Shown: piece by piece, positions 1 to 7,950 of the stretch
Position numbering within the stretch: the stretch's first letter is position 1
How the letters are laid out: each line of letters starts with the position of its first letter
The notes under the pieces: generated by a model
What the model was told of the DNA's origin: nothing
Database searches by the model: none
Seen by the model: only the letters and a program-made list of their open reading frames with translations
Position numbers and translations under genes: made by a program
Assembly (NCBI GenBank): GCA_036265915.1
Contig: DATAOC010000018.1
Coordinates: forward strand, 1-52,798
Reading direction: 5' to 3'
DNA length: 52,798 nucleotides
DNA from: AR12 sp036265915
Lineage (GTDB): Bacteria; Methylomirabilota; Methylomirabilia; Rokubacteriales; CSP1-6

Positions 1-312
1 TATCTCTACGAGTCGTACGGCTTCGGGCCGCGTGACGGCTGTCACGAGAACATCAGCCACGCAGTGGCGCCGTGGGGTCTCTTGCCGGAGGACATCCCGG
101 ACACGATGGACCTGTTCATGAATTATCAGCACGACTGCACGCGCGGCCGCTGGGTCATCGGTGAGCCCGTGTCCAAGCCGGGCGACTACGTGGAGTTCCG
201 CGCCGAGATGGACGTGATCGTCGGGCTCTCGAACTGTCCACTGGACGTGCTCAACCCGTGCAACGGCTATCACTGCACGCCGGTGAAGATCGAGGTGTAC
301 GCCGGCTCATGA
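1..312 (+). CDS. DUF1989 (urea carboxylase-associated family) protein, 5' truncated
   Basis: The frame is open from base 1 (first codons read YLYESYGFG) to TGA at 310-312, so only about the last 103 residues are present. Visible features are CHENISHA, LFMNYQHD, a PGDYVEFRAEMDVIVGLSNC stretch and the ending NGYHCTPVKIEVYAGS. That block of a cysteine, an acidic RAEMD and a final TPVKIE matches the C-terminal half of DUF1989 proteins, which accompany urea carboxylase or aminomethyltransferase-type catabolism; no reaction is firmly established for them. Its stop overlaps the ATG of the GntR gene (ATGA), so the two are translationally coupled. The true start lies outside the window. Confidence 0.8.
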   Translation, partial: YLYESYGFGPRDGCHENISHAVAPWGLLPEDIPDTMDLFMNYQHDCTRGRWVIGEPVSKPGDYVEFRAEMDVIVGLSNCPLDVLNPCNGYHCTPVKIEVYAGS

Positions 313-953
313 CCCGTCGCGGCGATTTCGAGAAGCCCACCACGCTGGCCATGGAGATCGCCCGCCACCTGCGCGAGCAGATCATCAGTGGCGCCCTGCC
401 CGCCGGCGAGCGCGTGAACGAGACGCGGGTGACGCGCGAGCTGGCCTCGAGCCGCTCGCCGGTCCGGGAGGCGCTGCGCATCCTGGAATCGGAAGGTCTG
501 GTGACGCTGGAGCCGCATCGCGGCGCCCGCGTGCGCGGGATGTCGGAGCAGGACCTCGAAGAGATCTACGACGTCCGCCTGATGATCGAGAGCCACGGCG
601 TGCTGCGCCACCTGCACCGGCTGGCGCCGGACGCCCTCGTCCCGCTCCGCACGGCCGTGGAGGACGCGCAGGCCGCGCTCTCCACGCCGGACATCGAGCG
701 ATGGCACCAGGCGTCGCTGCGATTTCACGACGGGCTGGTGCTGCTCGCCGGCAACCGGCACCTCACCCGGCTGCACGAGGAGCTGAAGACCTCGCTGCGC
801 CGCTACGAGATCTCCGCCGTCGGGACGCCCGGCGAGCCCGAGCGGTTCCAGGTCGAGCACGAGGCCATCCTGCACGCGCTCGAGGAGGGACGGGTCGAGC
901 GCGGGGCCGAGCTCGTGGCCGCGCACATCATGAACCTCAGGAAGGCCCTGTGA
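309..953 (+). CDS. GntR-family transcriptional regulator, FCD (FadR/VanR) subfamily
   Basis: This is a 214-residue cytoplasmic DNA-binding regulator. An N-terminal winged helix covers about residues 10-75 (LREQIISGALPAGERVNE, then SRSPVREALRILESEGLV). A C-terminal all-helical FCD ligand domain follows, with DVRLMIE, an RFHDGLVLLAGN helix and a VEHEAILHALEEG helix; their Asp/His residues are the usual metal-binding set. I chose ATG 309 because it overlaps the upstream stop and gives the normal family length; an upstream in-frame ATG at 258 lies inside the DUF1989 gene. FCD regulators usually repress neighbouring catabolic operons and respond to a carboxylic acid. It sits between the DUF1989 and cyclase genes and probably controls this block. 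Confidence 0.9.
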   Translation: MTRRGDFEKPTTLAMEIARHLREQIISGALPAGERVNETRVTRELASSRSPVREALRILESEGLVTLEPHRGARVRGMSEQDLEEIYDVRLMIESHGVLRHLHRLAPDALVPLRTAVEDAQAALSTPDIERWHQASLRFHDGLVLLAGNRHLTRLHEELKTSLRRYEISAVGTPGEPERFQVEHEAILHALEEGRVERGAELVAAHIMNLRKAL

Positions 954-969
954 GGGCCGCGGGGAGCGC

Positions 970-1815
970 ATGAGACTCGTCGACCTGTCGCATCCGTGGA
1001 ACATGCACACGCCGGGCTGGATCGGCTATCCGGGCTCGAAGATCTACTACACGCAGACGCTGCAGACCAATCGCATCGTGTCGCAGCGGGTCGAGACGTC
1101 CCTCCACGTGGGAACCCACCTGGACGGCCCGATGCACGCCGCCGACGGCGCCGGGGACATTGCCTCGCTGCCGCTGACCAAGCTCGTCCACGAGGGCGTC
1201 GTGGTCGACGTCTCGGACGCCGTCGAGGACTGGAGCATCATCACGCCCAAGCACATCACCGACCGCATGGAGGTCAGGCGCGGCGACATCCTGATCCTCC
1301 ACACCGGCTACCACCGCTATTACGAGGGCAAGCCGCAGCAAGACCTCACGCGCTACTTCTGCATGCACCCCGGCGGCACCCGCGAGCTCGCGCAGTGGAT
1401 GCACGACATGCAGATCGCCTGGTGGGGCATCGACGCCGGCTCCGGCGACCACCCGATGAACACCACGATCCGGTACATGCGACCGGATCTCACGCATCGC
1501 TTCGAGGAGAAGGTGGGCCGCTCCGTGCGCGACTTCTTCGGGGAGTACGAGTACCGCCACCACAAGAGCGGTCGTATCGTGAAGGAAGAGATCTTCCCCA
1601 TGCACTATCTCGCCTTCCCCGAGGGCTGCATCCACGCCGAGAACGTGGGCGGCGACATCGAGCACGTCCTCAATACACGGTGCATCATCGGGGCCTTCCC
1701 GTGGAAGTTCGAGGGCGGCGAGGCATGCCCGTGCCGGATCATCGCGTTCCTCGACGTGGGGCCGCTCAGTGTCGAGGAAGTCCGTCACGCGATCGGGCGG
1801 AAGTCGGGCGCGTGA
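970..1815 (+). CDS. Cyclase-family metal-dependent hydrolase (kynurenine formamidase-like)
   Basis: This 281-residue protein carries the family signature HVGTHLDGPMH at residues 46-56, whose histidines and aspartate bind the catalytic metal, and an N-terminal VDLSHPW segment typical of cyclase/arylformamidase proteins (PF04199). Family members hydrolyse amides or cyclic imides, with N-formylkynurenine the best-known substrate; the substrate here cannot be read from sequence. A late FPEGCIHAENVGGDIE segment probably supplies further active-site residues. At 281 aa it is longer than short KynB enzymes (about 210 aa) and resembles the longer soil-bacterial cyclase proteins. It starts 16 bases after the GntR stop, and its TGA overlaps the next gene's GTG (GTGA), indicating one transcript. 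Confidence 0.88.
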   Translation: MRLVDLSHPWNMHTPGWIGYPGSKIYYTQTLQTNRIVSQRVETSLHVGTHLDGPMHAADGAGDIASLPLTKLVHEGVVVDVSDAVEDWSIITPKHITDRMEVRRGDILILHTGYHRYYEGKPQQDLTRYFCMHPGGTRELAQWMHDMQIAWWGIDAGSGDHPMNTTIRYMRPDLTHRFEEKVGRSVRDFFGEYEYRHHKSGRIVKEEIFPMHYLAFPEGCIHAENVGGDIEHVLNTRCIIGAFPWKFEGGEACPCRIIAFLDVGPLSVEEVRHAIGRKSGA

Positions 1816-2510
1816 ATCTCGGCCGCCGGGCGGTCGTCCAGGGGCTGCTGGGCCTGGCGCTGCCGTGGACGACGTACGCCGGACAGACGCCCGAGCGCGT
1901 GGAGATCGCCTCCGTCGAGAACTGGGTCCGCCACGACCTCGGCGCGCGCGGGATCCCCGCCGGCTGGCGCGCGTACGAGACGATCGGCGGACGACCGATG
2001 TATGACTTCACGGTCGCGGAGGACGACGGCCGGCGGGCGCTGCACATGCGGAGCCACGGGGACCACTCGACCATCGCCCGCCGGCTCCGGATCAATCTCC
2101 GGGCCACGCCCGTGCTGGAGTGGAGCTGGAAGATCGTCCAGTTTCCCGCCGGCGCCGACGTTCGCCGCAAGGAGACGTCCGACCTCACCGCCCATATCTT
2201 CGTGGTGTGGCCGCGCCAGCCGGCGGTGCTCCGCTCGCGGCTCATCGGCTACGTCTGGGACGAGAAGATTCCCGCCGATGCCACCGAGCCCAGTCGCAAG
2301 ACCGGCACCGTCACCTTCGTGATCGTGCGCTCGGGGACCGCGGAAGCAGGCCACTGGGTCACCGAGCGGCGGAACGTGGCCGAAGACTTCCGGCGAATCT
2401 ACGGCGAGGAACCGGAGGACGCGGGGGCGGTGGCGCTGTCGATCGACACCAACGACACGCGCTCGTCGGCGGACGCCTTCATCGGGCCGATCGTGTTCCG
2501 CAACGCGTGA
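1812..2510 (+). CDS. DUF3047 protein, exported, probable Tat-type signal
   Basis: This 232-residue protein starts at GTG 1812, overlapping the cyclase stop. The N-terminus NLGRRAVVQGLLGLALP has a twin arginine before a hydrophobic stretch, then TYAGQ as a plausible cleavage region, so export is likely. The mature part has the DUF3047 pattern: LEWSWKI, HIFVVWPR, GYVWDE, ERRNVAEDFRRIYGEEP and a final SIDTNDTRSSADAFIG. The function of DUF3047 is unknown. An in-frame open stretch extends upstream to 996 but is antisense-like and arginine-rich inside the cyclase gene, so I excluded it. A paralogue lies at 44745-45560, with a membrane anchor instead of a Tat-like signal. Confidence 0.85.
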   Translation: MNLGRRAVVQGLLGLALPWTTYAGQTPERVEIASVENWVRHDLGARGIPAGWRAYETIGGRPMYDFTVAEDDGRRALHMRSHGDHSTIARRLRINLRATPVLEWSWKIVQFPAGADVRRKETSDLTAHIFVVWPRQPAVLRSRLIGYVWDEKIPADATEPSRKTGTVTFVIVRSGTAEAGHWVTERRNVAEDFRRIYGEEPEDAGAVALSIDTNDTRSSADAFIGPIVFRNA

Positions 2511-2515
2511 GCCTC

Positions 2516-3025
2516 CTACGGCGCGCCGCCGGGCGCGCGAAGCACGAAGTGGACGACGCTGACACCGCGATAGTCGATGATTCCGTGCCGGGTGAATCCG
2601 AGCTTGTCGAGCACGCGCTGCGAGCCGCGGTTGTCCGGGTACGTGACCGCGACCACTCGCGGCAGCGCCAGTGTCGCGAAGGCGTAGTCGAGCAGCGCGG
2701 CGCCCGCCTCCGTCGCGTACCCCTGGCCCCAGGCGCGCCGATGCAGCCGGTAGGCCAGCTCGACGTCCGCTCCGTCGGGCATCCGGATCAGGGCGCCAAG
2801 CCCACAGAAGCGGTCATCAGCTCGCGTCTCGAGCGCCCAGAAGCCCATCGGCCCGTGATCGGTGCCGATGCGCTGACGCGCCCGCTCCGCGGTCTCCTGC
2901 GGGCTCTTGACGCCGGCCGGGCTGCCGACCCACCGCATCACCTCCGGGTCGCTGTCGAGCGTGATCAGATCGGCCTCGTCGCCCGGCCGCAGGCGGCGCA
3001 GCCGGAGCCGTCGCGTCTGCATCAT
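2516..3025 (-). CDS. GNAT-family N-acetyltransferase (RimJ/RimL type)
   Basis: This 169-residue protein opens with RRLRLRRLRPGDEADLITL and carries the acetyl-CoA loop in WGQGYATEAGAALLDYAF, then NRGSQRVLDKLGF. This is the standard layout of Acetyltransf_3 proteins that acetylate N-termini or small amines. Start choice: ATG 3025 is preceded on its strand by AAGGAG with 8 bases of spacing, while the longer open frame from 3124 has no such site and an unconserved leader. A second ATG follows immediately (3022). The gene converges on the DUF3047 gene with only 5 bases between the stops. The substrate is unknown. Confidence 0.85.
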   Translation of the reverse strand: MMQTRRLRLRRLRPGDEADLITLDSDPEVMRWVGSPAGVKSPQETAERARQRIGTDHGPMGFWALETRADDRFCGLGALIRMPDGADVELAYRLHRRAWGQGYATEAGAALLDYAFATLALPRVVAVTYPDNRGSQRVLDKLGFTRHGIIDYRGVSVVHFVLRAPGGAP

Positions 3026-3135
3026 GCAAGCCGCTCCTTGACGGGTCTCGAAGCCACGGATATTGTTCCTCCACTTTCGCACCACCCCGTCTCCCTCCGA
3101 AGAAGGACGAACGACGGAGCGCACAAGGAGGCCGC

Positions 3136-4674
3136 ATGCGGCGCATGCTTTCGCTCGGCTCGCTGCTCATCCTGCTCGTGGTCCTGGCCGCGCCCATGCT
3201 CGCGGCGGCCCAGACCAAGGACGACACGCTGGTCTACGCCCTGCAGTCCGACGTGGATACCTGGGATCCGCCGAACTCCGTGCTGCGCGAGGCGATCATC
3301 CTCGGCTACCACGTGTTCGATCACCTGGCGGTCCGCGATCTGAAGACGCGGAAGGTCATCCCCAACCTCGCCACCTCCTGGAAAACGATCGACGATACCA
3401 CCTGGGAGGTGAAGCTTCGCCAGGGTGTCCGCTTCCACGACGGCTCGCCCTTCACGGCCAAGGACGTGAAGGCGTCCTTCGACCGCGTGCTCGATCCGGC
3501 CAGGAAGATGACTGCGCGCGGCAACCACGCCAAGATCAAGAGCGTCGAGGTCGTCGACGACCATACCGTCCGGTTCAAGACCGATGGCCCCTACCCGCTG
3601 TTCGTCGAGCGCATGACCGCGCTCGTCATGCACTCCGAGAAGGTCCTGCGAGAGAAGCCGCACGAGTGGGTGCAGGAGAATCCGATCGGCACCGGACCCT
3701 ACAAGCTCGTCCGCTGGAATCGCAAGCAGGAGCACCTGCTCGTGCGCAACGACGACTACTGGGGGCCGAAGCCCGCCTTCAAGTACGTGCGCATCCGGAT
3801 CATTCCCGAGCAGGCCACGCAGATCGCCGAGCTGATCTCGGGCGGCGTCGACATCATCAAGGCGGTCCCGCCCGACCAGATGGACGTGATCGACAAGTCC
3901 GGCCAGGCGCGCACGGCGACCTCGCCGATCCTGCGCACCGCGATGCTGCAGCTCGACCAGGCGGCGCGCGGCGGCCCCAACCCGTTCACCGAGCGCCGCG
4001 TGCGGCAGGCCGCCAACCTGGCCGTCGACGCGGACGCGATCATCAAGCACGTCCTGAACGGGCTCGGCGACCGGACGGCGACCGGTGTCAATCCGATGGC
4101 GTTCGGCTGGGACGCCGGGCTGAAGCCGTACAAGCAGGACATCGGCCGCGCCAAGCAGCTGCTGGCCGAAGCCGGGTACCCGAACGGCGTCGACGTGACC
4201 TTCAACACCGGTCCGCCGGTGGTGGAGCCGGCCATCCAGCAGACGAACGACGCGATCGTGGCCGACATGGCCAAGGCCGGGTTCCGCGTGAAGCAGAACT
4301 ACGTCGGCGACAACACGGTGCTGGTGGCGCGCATCAAGGACGGCAAGGGCGGCCCCATGTTCAACTGGTCCTGGGGGTATTACTCGGTGTTCGACGCCGA
4401 CGCCATCCTGTACGACGTCTTCAAGTGTGGCGAGTCGTACAGCTACTACTGCAACCGGGAGCTCGACGACCTGATCCACGCCGGCCGCTCGACGCTCGAT
4501 CAGAAGAAGCGCGCGGAGATCTACGTGAAGGCACAGAAGCTGCTCTTCGACGACGCCGCCTATCTCTACAAGTGGGGGCTGCGCGGCGTGTGGGGCATCT
4601 CGAACCGTGTCGAGTACCAGGCGCCGGCCGACGAGGTCGACCGCATGTTCCTCGTGACGCCGCGGAAGAAGTAG
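3136..4674 (+). CDS. ABC transporter substrate-binding protein, family 5 (peptide/nickel type)
   Basis: This 512-residue periplasmic binding protein has a clear Sec signal peptide (MRRM, hydrophobic LGSLLILLVVLAAPML, then AAAQT). The mature region shows the SBP_bac_5 plan: LVYALQSDVDTWDPPNS, WEVKLRQGVRFHDGSPFTA near residue 100, then GTGPYKLVRW, and a C-terminal lobe ending LFDDAAYLYKWGLRGVWG. An AAGGAGG site sits 4 bases before the ATG. Relatives bind oligopeptides, nickel complexes, glutathione or opines; the ligand cannot be assigned. The gene is followed by a strong hairpin and two matching permeases. Confidence 0.92.
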   Translation: MRRMLSLGSLLILLVVLAAPMLAAAQTKDDTLVYALQSDVDTWDPPNSVLREAIILGYHVFDHLAVRDLKTRKVIPNLATSWKTIDDTTWEVKLRQGVRFHDGSPFTAKDVKASFDRVLDPARKMTARGNHAKIKSVEVVDDHTVRFKTDGPYPLFVERMTALVMHSEKVLREKPHEWVQENPIGTGPYKLVRWNRKQEHLLVRNDDYWGPKPAFKYVRIRIIPEQATQIAELISGGVDIIKAVPPDQMDVIDKSGQARTATSPILRTAMLQLDQAARGGPNPFTERRVRQAANLAVDADAIIKHVLNGLGDRTATGVNPMAFGWDAGLKPYKQDIGRAKQLLAEAGYPNGVDVTFNTGPPVVEPAIQQTNDAIVADMAKAGFRVKQNYVGDNTVLVARIKDGKGGPMFNWSWGYYSVFDADAILYDVFKCGESYSYYCNRELDDLIHAGRSTLDQKKRAEIYVKAQKLLFDDAAYLYKWGLRGVWGISNRVEYQAPADEVDRMFLVTPRKK

Positions 4675-4681
4675 CCGCCGT

Positions 4682-4727
4682 GTGAGCCGGGCCTCGCGCG
4701 GCGCCTGACGCGCGAGGCCCGGCTCAC
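4682..4727 (+). terminator. Long intercistronic hairpin between binding-protein and permease genes
   Basis: A perfect 17-bp inverted repeat (4682-4698 with 4711-4727, GTGAGCCGGGCCTCGCG and its complement) extends by two more C-G pairs to 19 bp, leaving an 8-base loop at 4701-4708. No T-run follows. In ABC import operons such structures commonly stabilise the upstream binding-protein mRNA or partially terminate transcription, so that the binding protein outnumbers the permeases. I read it as an attenuating or stabilising hairpin rather than a full terminator, because the permease gene starts 15 bases later without an obvious promoter. Confidence 0.7.
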
Positions 4728-4742
4728 CGTGGCCGACTCGCC

Positions 4743-5660
4743 ATGAAGGGCTATGCCCTGCGTCAGCTGTTCCAGCTTGCGGTCGTGGTGGTGGGGATCT
4801 CGATGCTGGTCTTCGCGATTCTCCACGTCATCGGCGATCCCGTCCTGCTCCTGCTCCCGCAGAACGCCGGCAAGGAAGAGTACGAGCGGTACCACAAGCT
4901 TCTCGGCCTCGACAAGCCGGTCTACGTCCAGTACTGGAAGTTCGCCAGCCGCGCGCTCCAGGGGGACTTCGGCAAGTCCTGGTACACCGACACGCCGGCC
5001 TTCCGGCTGGTCATCGAGCGGATGCCGCCGACGCTGTACCTGACGACGGCCGGGCTGGTGGCCGCGCTCGCCATCGCGCTGCCGCTCGGCGTGCTGGCGG
5101 CGCTGAAGCGCCACTCGTTCCTCGACAATGCGTGCACGATGCTGGCGGTGGCCGGCCAGGCCATGCCGATCTTCTGGCTCGGCATCATGCTGATCATCGT
5201 CTTCGCCGTGCGTCTCAAGACACTGCCGGCCTCGGGCTACGGCACATGGCAGCATTTCCTCATGCCGGCCTTCACGCTGGGCGCCTTCCTGGCGCCGATC
5301 ACCATGCGGCTCGTGCGCTCGGGCGTGATCGAGATCATGAACATGGACTACATCCGGACCGCGCGCGCCAAGGGCTTCGCCGAGCGCCGCGTCGTCGTCA
5401 AGCACGCCTTCCGCAACGCGTGCATCCCGGTCATCACCGTGCTCGGCCTGCAGTTCGGCCAGCTGCTGGGCGGCGCCATCGTGACCGAGACGGTCTTTGC
5501 CTGGCCGGGCGTGGCGACGCTGGTCGTCGACTCGATTCGCAACCAGGACTTCCCGGTCGTGCAGTGCGCGGTCATCCTGCTGGCCCTCATCATCGTCGCC
5601 GTCAACTTCCTCGTCGACATGGTCGTCGGCCTGATCGACCCGCGGATCCGCGTCGGATGA
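4743..5660 (+). CDS. ABC transporter permease, DppB/OppB family
   Basis: This 305-residue inner-membrane protein opens with LRQLFQLAVVVVGISMLVFAILH, the usual first helix, followed by a periplasmic loop and five further helices. The cytoplasmic EAA loop that contacts the ATPase reads DYIRTARAKGFAERRVVVKH, about residues 203-222. It ends LIDPRIRVG, as DppB proteins do. With the neighbouring DppC-type protein it would form the channel for the ligand captured by the upstream binding protein. Its TGA overlaps the ATG of the next permease (ATGA). Confidence 0.93.
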   Translation: MKGYALRQLFQLAVVVVGISMLVFAILHVIGDPVLLLLPQNAGKEEYERYHKLLGLDKPVYVQYWKFASRALQGDFGKSWYTDTPAFRLVIERMPPTLYLTTAGLVAALAIALPLGVLAALKRHSFLDNACTMLAVAGQAMPIFWLGIMLIIVFAVRLKTLPASGYGTWQHFLMPAFTLGAFLAPITMRLVRSGVIEIMNMDYIRTARAKGFAERRVVVKHAFRNACIPVITVLGLQFGQLLGGAIVTETVFAWPGVATLVVDSIRNQDFPVVQCAVILLALIIVAVNFLVDMVVGLIDPRIRVG

Positions 5661-6574
5661 AGACCGTGAGCGCGGGGGGCGAGGCCGTTCTCGAGGCGCG
5701 GGCGACCGCGGCTCCTGCACCGGCGTCCGGCGTGGCGCTGCGGCGGCTCTGGCGCTTCAAGTGGGGCGCCGTCGCCGTCTTCGTCATGCTGCTGGTCGTC
5801 GGCAGCGCCGTGCTGGCGCCGTGGCTCGCGCCCTACAGCCCGATCACGGTGGACATCCAGCATCGCCTCGGCCCACCGGCGTGGATGGACGGCGGCACGC
5901 GCGCGCACGTGCTCGGCACCGACCAGATCGGCCGTGACCTGCTCTCCCGCGTCATCTATGGCGGGCGCGTCTCGCTCGTGATCGGCACGGTGGCCGTGCT
6001 CATCTCGTCCACGATCGGCGTGCTGCTCGGGCTCGCCGCCGGGTACTTCGCCGGGCGCGTGGACTGGACGATCATGACTGTCATCAACGTGATGCTCACC
6101 TTTCCGTTCGTGCTGCTGGCGCTGGCGGTCATTGCGGTGCTCGGCCCGAGCCTGATCAACATGATCATCGTGCTCGGCGTCGCCGACTGGCCGCTGTACG
6201 CGCGCGTCATTCGCGCCGAGACGCTGACCATCCGGGAGCGCGAGTTCGTGCTGGCCGGCCGGGCGCTCGGCATGAGCCACCTTCGCATCGTCTTCCGCCA
6301 GATCCTTCCCAACCTCGTCTCCGTGATCGTCGTCATCGCCACGCTGCAGGTGGCCCGCGTCATCATCCTCGAGTCGTTCCTGTCGTTCCTGGGTCTCGGC
6401 GTGCAGCCGCCGACGCCGGCCTGGGGCAACATGCTGGGCGAAGGCCGCGTGTACATGCTGAACTCGTGGTGGATCGCCACCTTCCCGGGGCTGGCCATCT
6501 TCGTCACGACGCTTGCGATCAATCTCATGGGCAACGCCCTGCGCGACTGGCTCGATCCGCACATGAAGGTCTGA
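5657..6574 (+). CDS. ABC transporter permease, DppC/OppC family
   Basis: This 305-residue protein partners the preceding DppB-type permease. It has a cytoplasmic alanine-rich leader, a first helix AVAVFVMLLVVGSAVLAPWL, the DppC signature HVLGTDQIGRDLLSRVIYGG near residue 80, an EAA loop EFVLAGRALGMSHLRIVFRQ, and the ending GNALRDWLDPHMKV. I chose ATG 5657 because it overlaps the upstream stop and gives normal length; the open frame further upstream is only an out-of-frame reading of DppB. No DppD/DppF ATPase gene follows. The next gene is a glycosyltransferase after 165 bases, so the energising subunits must be encoded elsewhere. Confidence 0.93.
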   Translation: MKTVSAGGEAVLEARATAAPAPASGVALRRLWRFKWGAVAVFVMLLVVGSAVLAPWLAPYSPITVDIQHRLGPPAWMDGGTRAHVLGTDQIGRDLLSRVIYGGRVSLVIGTVAVLISSTIGVLLGLAAGYFAGRVDWTIMTVINVMLTFPFVLLALAVIAVLGPSLINMIIVLGVADWPLYARVIRAETLTIREREFVLAGRALGMSHLRIVFRQILPNLVSVIVVIATLQVARVIILESFLSFLGLGVQPPTPAWGNMLGEGRVYMLNSWWIATFPGLAIFVTTLAINLMGNALRDWLDPHMKV

Positions 6575-6739
6575 CCGGAGCGTCACCGAGGGGTCGGACG
6601 CGAACCGCCTGCAGGTGTGTCGTATGCAACGCACGCCACACTGGGCCGCTGCACCGTCCGTAATGCTCCCAGCCGGTGCATGAAATCCGTTCAAAGCGCG
6701 CCGCGAGGCCGGGAACGGCGGTTGCAGCCAGCAGGGCGC

Positions 6740-7918
6740 ATGGCCTCTTCCATCCTCTTCGTGTCGCCGTGGCTGCACGACGGCGGCATCGAGCGCAATC
6801 TCGCCGTCAAGGCGCCGTGGCTCGCGGCGCGGGGCCACCGCGTCGCCGTCGCCGCCTGGCACATCTCCGCCACGCTCGCCGGCCGCCCGAATCCCGTGGT
6901 GCAGACGCTACGCGCGGCGGGGGTGCCGATCTATCGCCTGGGCGGACACGCGCGGCGGCGCGAGCTGGCGCATCGCGCCCTCCACCTGGCGGCGCTGGTG
7001 GCGCGGACGCGGTCGCGGGTGGTGGTCGGCCACGAGATGCAGGCCAACGTCGTGACGGTGCTCGCCGGCCTGCTGCTCGCGCGCGTGCCCCGCGTGATCC
7101 TCGAGCTCCACAACGCGCCGCCCCGCGACGTGGCGGGCGCCCGGCGCGCCAGGGTCGGCTGGGTCTACCGCCGTGCCGACGGCATCGTCGCCGTGTCCGA
7201 GAACCTTCGCCGCGACGCCATCGAGCAGTTCGCGCTTTCCGGTGACCGTGTGACGAGCATCCACAACCCGTTCGACCTCGCCGAGCTGGGGCGGCTGGCC
7301 GCGCAGCCGCTGCCGCCGGAGGCGCCGGCGACGCCGTACGTGGTCGCCTGTGGACGATTCGTTCCGGACAAGGCGTTCGGCGACCTGCTCGCTGCGTTCG
7401 CCGTCCTGGCCCGCGAGCGCCCGCTCGGCCTCGTGCTCATCGGCGACGGTCCCCTGCGCGAATCGCTGGTGCGCACGGCGCAGGCGCTCGGCGTCGGCGA
7501 CCGCGTCGTCTTGCCGGGTTTCGTCGCCAACCCCTTCCCGTGGTTCGCGAACGCGGCCGCGTTCGTCTCGTCCTCGCACACGGAGTCGTTCTCCCGCGTC
7601 GTGGTCGAGGCCATGGCCTGTGGGGTGCCCGTCATCGCGTCACGGTGCGAAGGGCCGCAGGAGATTCTCGCCGGCGGCGCGTTCGGTCGGCTGTACGACG
7701 TCGGCGCCACCGACCAGCTCGTGACCGCGCTGCGCGACGTGCTGAGCGGCACCAGCGGGCTCGTCGAGGCGGCGCGACGGCGGGCGGAGGAGTTCGAGGC
7801 GGCGCGGATTCTTCCGCGGCTGGCCGCGTACTATCGCGGCGAAGCGGCGAGCCACCGGGCCGAGCCGTTTCCCCGGGATGCGCGGCAAATCGCCTCCGAG
7901 CTCTCCGGCCATCGCTGA
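6740..7918 (+). CDS. Glycosyltransferase family 4 (GT-B fold)
   Basis: This 392-residue retaining glycosyltransferase uses nucleotide-sugars. The N-terminal acceptor domain begins SILFVSPWLHDGGIERN, with the GGIERN loop typical of GT4. The C-terminal domain starts at about VACGRFVPDKAFGDLLAAF and contains LVLIGDGPLRESL, the EX7E motif in ESFSRVVVEAM, and CGVPVIAS. I chose ATG 6740 because the domain begins right after it and the 41 extra upstream codons (from 6617) are unconserved in character. The 165 bases before it hold no gene I can support and probably its promoter. It converges on the membrane-protein gene ending at 7951. The sugar and acceptor are unknown. Confidence 0.88.
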   Translation: MASSILFVSPWLHDGGIERNLAVKAPWLAARGHRVAVAAWHISATLAGRPNPVVQTLRAAGVPIYRLGGHARRRELAHRALHLAALVARTRSRVVVGHEMQANVVTVLAGLLLARVPRVILELHNAPPRDVAGARRARVGWVYRRADGIVAVSENLRRDAIEQFALSGDRVTSIHNPFDLAELGRLAAQPLPPEAPATPYVVACGRFVPDKAFGDLLAAFAVLARERPLGLVLIGDGPLRESLVRTAQALGVGDRVVLPGFVANPFPWFANAAAFVSSSHTESFSRVVVEAMACGVPVIASRCEGPQEILAGGAFGRLYDVGATDQLVTALRDVLSGTSGLVEAARRRAEEFEAARILPRLAAYYRGEAASHRAEPFPRDARQIASELSGHR

Positions 7919-7950
7919 CTCGCGTTGCCGCGCCGACTCGACGACGGGTC

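Noticed and set aside
996..1811. N-terminal extension of the DUF3047 protein upstream of GTG 1812
   Set aside because: The extension is arginine/histidine-rich and lies out of frame inside the cyclase gene; the overlapping GTG gives a normal signal sequence.
4682..4727. Simple rho-independent terminator ending the ABC operon
   Set aside because: No T-run follows and the two permease genes continue immediately afterwards, so an attenuating or stabilising hairpin is more likely.
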